This document shows positions 58,881 through 64,000 of a stretch of DNA of 64,000 nucleotides, piece by piece. Origin of the DNA: Chaetoceros tenuissimus (taxonomy: Eukaryota > Bacillariophyta > Thalassiosirophyceae > Chaetocerotales > Chaetocerotaceae); assembly GCA_021927905.1 (NCBI GenBank), contig BLLK01000046.1:1337889-1401888 (forward strand), given 5' to 3'. The notes beneath the pieces are model-generated. The model was not told the DNA's origin and did not search any database. It worked only from the letters and a program-made list of their open reading frames with translations. A program made the translations under genes and the position numbers. Each line of letters begins with the position of its first letter. The stretch's first letter is position 1.

Positions 58881-61100
58881 TTAGTTTCCTGCAGCTTTCC
58901 GCATCTGCTCTTCCTTTTGCCTCTTCTTCTGCTCGCTCCTCGCTTTCACTTCTTTGTAAAAGTTTTCATACTTTCGCAAGGCATCATCCTTCTTTTTACT
59001 CTCCACCTTTTCTGCTTTTAAATCCGCCTTGAGTTTCTGAATCATTTTTTCACGCCTTTGTATTTCATTTTTGGTTTTATTCCTCACTAAATTACTTTGA
59101 GAAACAATATTACCTTGTCCTTTCTCCTCTGGATATTCGGATCGAAATTTATCCAATGCCGCTTTGAGTACAGTGAATTTTCGATTATATTCCTCTTTGA
59201 ATTGTCGCATCGACTCGTGAGCTGCTTTCACTTCCATTCGAGCATTTCTAGCTTCTTCAACTTCCCTCAAAAGAGATGCATTCTCATCTCCAAGAGTTTT
59301 CAACGAGTCCAACAATCGCATCAGTTGTTTTGTATTGGCAGGTGATGAATTCGAGACAACTCCATGATTCTCATGACCATGTCCAGCACCGACATGTCGA
59401 ATTCCTACCATGCTATTGCTGAGCGATGCAGTAGAAGATGCCAATGCCGAAGCCCCTCCCCACCAACTTGACTCCAGTCCATTATTTTGTCGATGAGTAT
59501 TTGTAGTGGGATGATTACCAATGTGAGAAGAAGATATAGGATTTGTACCGGCGCCACTAGCCTGTGCTTGCAATTGCGCATGATTCCCATTGGAAATGGA
59601 ACGATGTATCCCAGCAGCATTGGAAGCACCCAACATATTTTGAACCCGATTGGCACGTACCCTTCCATGATGCTGCGGATGAACACGACTGGGCGTAGAT
59701 GCCAAATTACTTGCATGGTTTCCAGCAGCATTGCCATTCCAAATCATGGAGGAAGACATGAACGAAGAAGAACCGACGGATGCATCTGATCCAGGAACGA
59801 CACAGAAGCTTCCATCCAAGACAGTCTTTTTCGTGTTGATGGAAGGTGTTGAAGCACTTAGATTCACACCCATGTTCAAAGTTGCATCAATGTCTTTTAG
59901 TTCCTGTTCTAAATCCATCATATCATCTACAGGATTGGCTTTGGACATATTGGGTGCAGACTGATCCAAGGAAGAATTCCCAGTGGTACCAGTAAATGAC
60001 TGCTTTGGTATAACTTTATTCCTCGGAGGTGAAACTTTTGCCTTCCCCAAAAAGGTAGAATCTGTCATTTCCTGTTCGGCTGTATCCATGGAAGCACGAA
60101 TTTTATTCCTCAATCTAGTCTCTTGATCCGCATTCTTTTGATTATACTCCACATTGCCCGATTGATGCAACATGTGCGCATTGCGAATCTGTGCATGACT
60201 CAAACAAAGTAGAGAATATGCCAGAAATTTGACATTTGAATCATTTTCCTTTTCTGTCAAGAGTGTAGTAGCTGCTTCCTTATAGCATGTACCACTTTTC
60301 ATAAAGTATTGAAATGCTTGATTTACATTTCCTTGACGTAATTGTTGCTTGGCTTGTGTCACTTGTGTACTTGCAATTTGACACATGTTTGCAATATCTG
60401 TAGTATTCATCTCATTAATATTTTCCGAAGGAATGGAAGAACTTAGTAATAGAGCCAATACATCTGTTGGATGACCGGCAGTATGACGACTGACAACTAA
60501 TGATTGACTTGTATGTTTATCTTGAGTGTAAAAGTGTTTTCGTGGGTCAACTTGATCCGCATCAATTGTGACAAAGTCTTCTTCTTCTTCTAATATCACA
60601 TGTGTTTGATTTGAGCTTGATATGGCTTGGCTTTTCGGTGCATAGTAGTCGGGATGGACGTTGTCGTAGAGAGCCACTCGCTGTTGTTGTTGCATGGGAG
60701 AAGGAGAGGAATTAGAAGAGTTGACATCTGATGTAATGGACGTCACATTTGAATATCCATGATTCGAAGTATCTACATAACTAGAGGAAGGAACATGATC
60801 TACATTCTGATAAGTTGGTGCTGACTGCAACAAGGAATTGCTTCGAGGGCGAGAAGAAGACGTGGAAGAAGATAGATTCTTGTCATGGGTCGATGAAGCT
60901 GTTGTCAAGGAATAAGGATGATCAGACTCCTCTTCGTCCACTGCAAAGGGAAGATCCATAGCTATACTGAGGCTTTGATTGACTTGAATACTCTGAACCC
61001 TAACTGGTCGTATAGAGAATGATGGTGAAGGTGATATGAACTTTACTTTTAATGAATTGATTGATTGAATATTGAATTGGACTTCAATTTCATTCTTCAT
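58881..61100 (-). CDS. MIT/TPR-like and coiled-coil protein (NRBF2-like architecture)
   Basis: 739 residues, single exon. The N-terminal ~200 and the central region are Ser/Asn-rich and disordered. Residues ~235-320 form a helical hairpin set (IANMCQIASTQVTQAKQQL, QGNVNQAFQYFMKSGTCYKE, AYSLLCLSHAQIRNAHML) of MIT/TPR type. The C-terminus (~615-735) is coiled coil (RLLDSLKTLGDENASLLREV, FKEEYNRKFTVLKAALDKF) with a Lys-rich end. MIT plus C-terminal coiled coil recalls NRBF2, a PI3K-complex autophagy factor. That comparison is inference. An internal Met at 60959 (MDLPFAVDEEES) is an alternative start. Its 3-prime end was copied four times into the ankyrin array. Confidence 0.7.
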   Translation of the reverse strand: MKNEIEVQFNIQSINSLKVKFISPSPSFSIRPVRVQSIQVNQSLSIAMDLPFAVDEEESDHPYSLTTASSTHDKNLSSSTSSSRPRSNSLLQSAPTYQNVDHVPSSSYVDTSNHGYSNVTSITSDVNSSNSSPSPMQQQQRVALYDNVHPDYYAPKSQAISSSNQTHVILEEEEDFVTIDADQVDPRKHFYTQDKHTSQSLVVSRHTAGHPTDVLALLLSSSIPSENINEMNTTDIANMCQIASTQVTQAKQQLRQGNVNQAFQYFMKSGTCYKEAATTLLTEKENDSNVKFLAYSLLCLSHAQIRNAHMLHQSGNVEYNQKNADQETRLRNKIRASMDTAEQEMTDSTFLGKAKVSPPRNKVIPKQSFTGTTGNSSLDQSAPNMSKANPVDDMMDLEQELKDIDATLNMGVNLSASTPSINTKKTVLDGSFCVVPGSDASVGSSSFMSSSMIWNGNAAGNHASNLASTPSRVHPQHHGRVRANRVQNMLGASNAAGIHRSISNGNHAQLQAQASGAGTNPISSSHIGNHPTTNTHRQNNGLESSWWGGASALASSTASLSNSMVGIRHVGAGHGHENHGVVSNSSPANTKQLMRLLDSLKTLGDENASLLREVEEARNARMEVKAAHESMRQFKEEYNRKFTVLKAALDKFRSEYPEEKGQGNIVSQSNLVRNKTKNEIQRREKMIQKLKADLKAEKVESKKKDDALRKYENFYKEVKARSEQKKRQKEEQMRKAAGN

Positions 61101-61113
61101 TGCATGAAGTAAG

Positions 61114-61135
61114 TACCTACGTACATACGTAGGTA
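61114..61135. repeat. 22-base palindrome upstream of the MIT/coiled-coil gene
   Basis: TACCTACGTA-CA-TACGTAGGTA: 10-base arms with a 2-base centre, 14 bases before the start codon at 61100. It would form a cruciform or leader hairpin, or be a double ACGT-core site. Confidence 0.55.
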
Positions 61136-61395
61136 GTATCTAGAACTATGTCAAGATGATGACATCACACTGAATTCTGCTTTCCTATTTATGCTTTGAA
61201 ATTATTTTACGATAGGTTATAGAACTTGTCCACTTTCGACAGAGATCAGAGATCTTTCCATACATGATAATAGAAATAGGTATCTAACATCTATTCTAGA
61301 ATAGATACTATTGTTCATCATCTATTCCTAAAACAAAAAGCAGACAATTCTTCAATTTATACAATCTATACAATTTGCGCTCTATCTTATATATC

Positions 61396-63276
61396 ATGTC
61401 AGCGAGAAAGAAAATGAGACTCGAAGACCGCAGCAGCGGCTCCGATGGAAAGATACTCGAGCCGTCTGCTACAATGAATGACTTGCCTAGTGAAGTAATG
61501 AAGAGCATTTTTAGTTTTGTTGGCAAAGGAAATTACTGCTTCATTGGCCCAGTTTCAAAAGACTTTTGCTTTAATTATCTAACAATGGATGTCATTGAAG
61601 ATAAATTTGCACACAGGATGGATTACATACAAGCTATCGGTAAAAACAAGATTACTACAGCAGAGGCTGCTTCATCTTCTTCCGAGATGGCGGAATATTG
61701 CTTTTTCAAAGCGCCAAAAGACTTTCAGAAGCAATTTGTAAGGAAAGCGATAAGTAAAGGAAAGCTAGATATTGTAGGATTGGGATATGCTATGGGGGTC
61801 GACGTGAACGAATTGACCTTGTACAGTTATGGATTTGGAGAGATTGCTAAAAAAGGTAATTTGGAGATGTTTCAACTACTTCTAGAAAAGGGTGCTGACC
61901 TTAAAGGCTGGTCGAAGTCAATTATTCGTGATGCTGCTGGTAACAATCAATTGCAACTTTTGAAGTGGTTAAATAGAAACAACATGTGTCAAGATATATA
62001 CACAAGATCTATGATTTTTTTCGAAGCAACCAAAAATGGCAACGTGCAAATGTTTAAATGGGCTCAAAAAATTTTCAATTGTCGGAAGCCTACTGATACA
62101 ATTGGATTTGCAGGAACTACACTCATGGATCATACAGCAAAAAGTGACGGCCTTGAACTCATCGAATACTTTCGAAGCCAAGAAATATCATGGGGCCAAC
62201 ACACGTTACGTACAGCAGCAAAAATTGGAAATATCGCATTTCTTGAATATCTACTAGAAAATGGACATTCCAATGAGGACCCCTGGATATGTATTTCTGC
62301 AGTTGAAATACCTGATCATCAAATGTCGTTAAAAGTGCTAAAATGGCTACATGAGCATAATTTCCCATGGGAAGACCGCGTTTGTACAATGGCAGCAGAA
62401 AAGGGTAATCTGAAAGCTTTGAAATATTTAAGATCGAACAACTGTCCATGGAATGTTAATTGTCTCATCAATGCAGTTAGAAATCACCATTATGAAATGG
62501 TAAAGTATTGTCTTGAAAATGGGTGCCCAATGGATGATAGTGTCATCTGTCGTTATGCTATAGATGACGCAGATCATGATCGAGTGCTGAAGATGTTGAA
62601 ATTACTAAGGGAGTTTTCAGTGCCTTGGAATAGAATATCGTGTACAAATTATGCTGCTGAACATGGTAATATTGAAGCACTGAAATGGATAAGATCTCAA
62701 GGTGCTGTTATCGTTGAAGATACTTGCGTATTTGCAGCTATGTCCGGACGTATTGAAACCTTAAAATGGCTAACATCCATAGGTTGTCCATTGAGCAAGC
62801 GTACTTTTCTTGAAGCAAAAACTTCTGCCATATTCAAATATTGTATAGAAAACGACGTTCCGTTTGCTGAAGGACTTTATCAACATGCAATTGATGTTCT
62901 TCCTGATCCTATTCCAATCATAAAACTACTCCGAGACAGCGGTTATCCCTGGCATCAAAGCGCATGTTCTAAAGCTGTTTCAAATGGTGATATCAAACTC
63001 CTTCGTTGGTTACGTTTCAGTGGTTGTCCATGGAATGAGAGTGTATGCAATGAGGCAGTGAAGAATGATTACTTAGATATTTTGAAGTATGCTCATGAAA
63101 ACGGGTGTCCTTGGAGCAAAGAAACATATGCGTATTGTTTTTCTGAAGATGGTCTAGATGCTGAATATTATGACTTTCCAAATCCAGATGATATCGAATG
63201 TTCTGAGGAAATCTTTGAGTATCTCCAAGAACACAACTGTCCACAGCCTGCCCAAAGTGATTGGAATGTACCGTAA
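61396..63276 (+). CDS. F-box/ankyrin paralogue H
   Basis: 626 residues from the ATG at 61396 (MSARKKMRLEDRSSGSDG); the frame before it opens on TTG. F-box-like LPSEVMKSIFSFVGKGNYCF, ankyrin units, C-terminal third shared with G (TSAIFKYCIENDVPFAEGL), end WSKETYAYCF, SEEIFEYLQEHNCPQPA. One ankyrin unit seems deleted near residue 410 relative to the others (after SVPWNRISC it joins NYAAEHGNIE). It lies beyond the MIT/coiled-coil gene and does not carry the shared promoter module within 300 bases upstream. Confidence 0.87.
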   Translation: MSARKKMRLEDRSSGSDGKILEPSATMNDLPSEVMKSIFSFVGKGNYCFIGPVSKDFCFNYLTMDVIEDKFAHRMDYIQAIGKNKITTAEAASSSSEMAEYCFFKAPKDFQKQFVRKAISKGKLDIVGLGYAMGVDVNELTLYSYGFGEIAKKGNLEMFQLLLEKGADLKGWSKSIIRDAAGNNQLQLLKWLNRNNMCQDIYTRSMIFFEATKNGNVQMFKWAQKIFNCRKPTDTIGFAGTTLMDHTAKSDGLELIEYFRSQEISWGQHTLRTAAKIGNIAFLEYLLENGHSNEDPWICISAVEIPDHQMSLKVLKWLHEHNFPWEDRVCTMAAEKGNLKALKYLRSNNCPWNVNCLINAVRNHHYEMVKYCLENGCPMDDSVICRYAIDDADHDRVLKMLKLLREFSVPWNRISCTNYAAEHGNIEALKWIRSQGAVIVEDTCVFAAMSGRIETLKWLTSIGCPLSKRTFLEAKTSAIFKYCIENDVPFAEGLYQHAIDVLPDPIPIIKLLRDSGYPWHQSACSKAVSNGDIKLLRWLRFSGCPWNESVCNEAVKNDYLDILKYAHENGCPWSKETYAYCFSEDGLDAEYYDFPNPDDIECSEEIFEYLQEHNCPQPAQSDWNVP

Positions 63277-63496
63277 TTAATTGAGAGAAAAATAGGATCC
63301 AAGAGTAACAAATGTTATATTGCGCATAGTGTAATGTTTCCTGAGCGACATGACATAGCAATTACCTTCCATAGTGCTGGCACGGATGACACCACACCTC
63401 GAGAAGCAATGTCATCAAAGATTCTAGACCAATACCTTAAATCTTCGGTATTAAATGTATTGAAAAATCCAATGCTAGATTATAGTATATTTTCAA

Positions 63497-64000
63497 TCAA
63501 TTGTACTCCCCCATCATCTGCATGACATAATCCTGAATAATATCCATCTCCTCGATATCCGCATATTGATTCTCCTTCAAATACTTTGATGGAGTAATAC
63601 CAGCCTCGTTCTTTACCGTAAAAGCTCCAATACCTTTTACTAAGACAATAGTAAGTAATACTTCCTTGAGCGGCTGAAATGAAGCGCAGGCTCTATGGAG
63701 AGAATACTTGTTGTCATTGTTCATGTTTTTGAGCCAATTGTGTACTTCATCACGATGACCTTGGTAGAAGCCCCTTTCATTCAATTCAAAATGAGAATCA
63801 TGAAGTAATTTTGTTTCCAAAATGACACTTTGACCAAGTATTGTATCACGAGGAACATTGAAGATTGTCAAATTTGCATTGCAACAAAATGAATCCTCTT
63901 TGATTTCTCTGCATCTTGGAGGAATAAAAACACTTGTGAGATTGCAAGCAAAGAATGCAGTGCGTGCAATATATTCCAAATTTGCTGATAATTTGATAAA
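63497..64000 (-). CDS. BspA-type leucine-rich-repeat protein, C-terminal part (5-prime partial)
   Basis: The minus-strand frame is open to the right edge, so the start lies outside. Visible: the last LRR_5 units (LEYIARTAFFACNLTSVFIP, REIKEDSFCCNANLTIFNVP), then a non-repeat tail with HRDEVHNWLKNMNN, YSLHRACASFQPLKEVLLTI, NEAGITPSKYLKENQYADIE. LRR_5/BspA proteins are abundant in some diatoms and bind partners through the repeat face. The role is unknown. Convergent with paralogue H. Confidence 0.75.
   Translation of the reverse strand, partial: FIKLSANLEYIARTAFFACNLTSVFIPPRCREIKEDSFCCNANLTIFNVPRDTILGQSVILETKLLHDSHFELNERGFYQGHRDEVHNWLKNMNNDNKYSLHRACASFQPLKEVLLTIVLVKGIGAFTVKNEAGITPSKYLKENQYADIEEMDIIQDYVMQMMGEYN

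Overview
This window is nuclear DNA of a stramenopile alga, most probably a centric diatom. Four features point there. (1) There is a long secreted protein built of PS-rich (xPSxxPS) repeats. (2) Several proteins start with a signal peptide followed by an AF/GF cleavage motif, the diatom bipartite plastid-targeting signal. (3) Genes have few, short GT-AG introns, mostly about 70-160 bases. (4) There is a large family of F-box/degenerate ankyrin proteins, and a BspA-type LRR protein at the right edge. The base composition is AT-rich. My impression is a Chaetoceros-like genome, but that is inference from protein style, not a match.

Layout. 1-4.6 kb: 3-prime-truncated minus-strand gene for a PS-repeat, cysteine-module surface protein. 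6-8.4 kb: strongly diverged glucose-6-phosphate isomerase-like protein. 8.7-11.9 kb: a 'headless' myosin-like protein (membrane segment, converter remnant, IQ motifs, coiled coil). 12.1-14.5 kb: mitochondrial enoyl-CoA isomerase and a plastid DUF1295/ICMT-type membrane protein. 14.8-16.9 kb: a 2.1-kb non-autonomous element with long terminal inverted repeats. 17.1-27.8 kb: ordinary gene-dense stretch (secreted propeller-like protein, conserved unknowns, multi-pass membrane protein, TPR protein, UBP zinc finger, DUF3119 plastid protein, thylakoid-lumen Cys-rich protein). 27.9-31 kb: decaying local duplications. 31.1-37.9 kb: mitochondrial malic enzyme, a plastid protein with six CysRS-tail-like repeats plus a SAP domain, and a sulfotransferase-like type II membrane protein.

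38-63 kb is the most distinctive region. It holds eight F-box/ankyrin paralogues in various states and one further 3-prime remnant, with an ornithine cyclodeaminase-like gene and an MIT/coiled-coil gene between them. Most copies share a conserved promoter module about 120-190 bases before the start codon. Four spacers carry decayed copies of the 3-prime end of the MIT/coiled-coil gene, so the duplicated unit was 'ankyrin gene plus tail of its convergent neighbour'. One paralogue has a SAP domain replacing its C-terminus, nearly identical in DNA to the SAP of the plastid gene 8 kb away. One is broken by a 7-base duplication. One promoter now drives an unrelated Cys-rich gene. A truncated copy of the sulfotransferase-like gene in the array is split by a 388-bp tRNA-headed retroposon with a 17-bp target-site duplication.

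Many start codons were moved inward from non-ATG codons to the first ATG that fits the family. Exon joins were chosen by GT-AG sites that keep frame and homology. Family names come from motif recognition only; no search was run.
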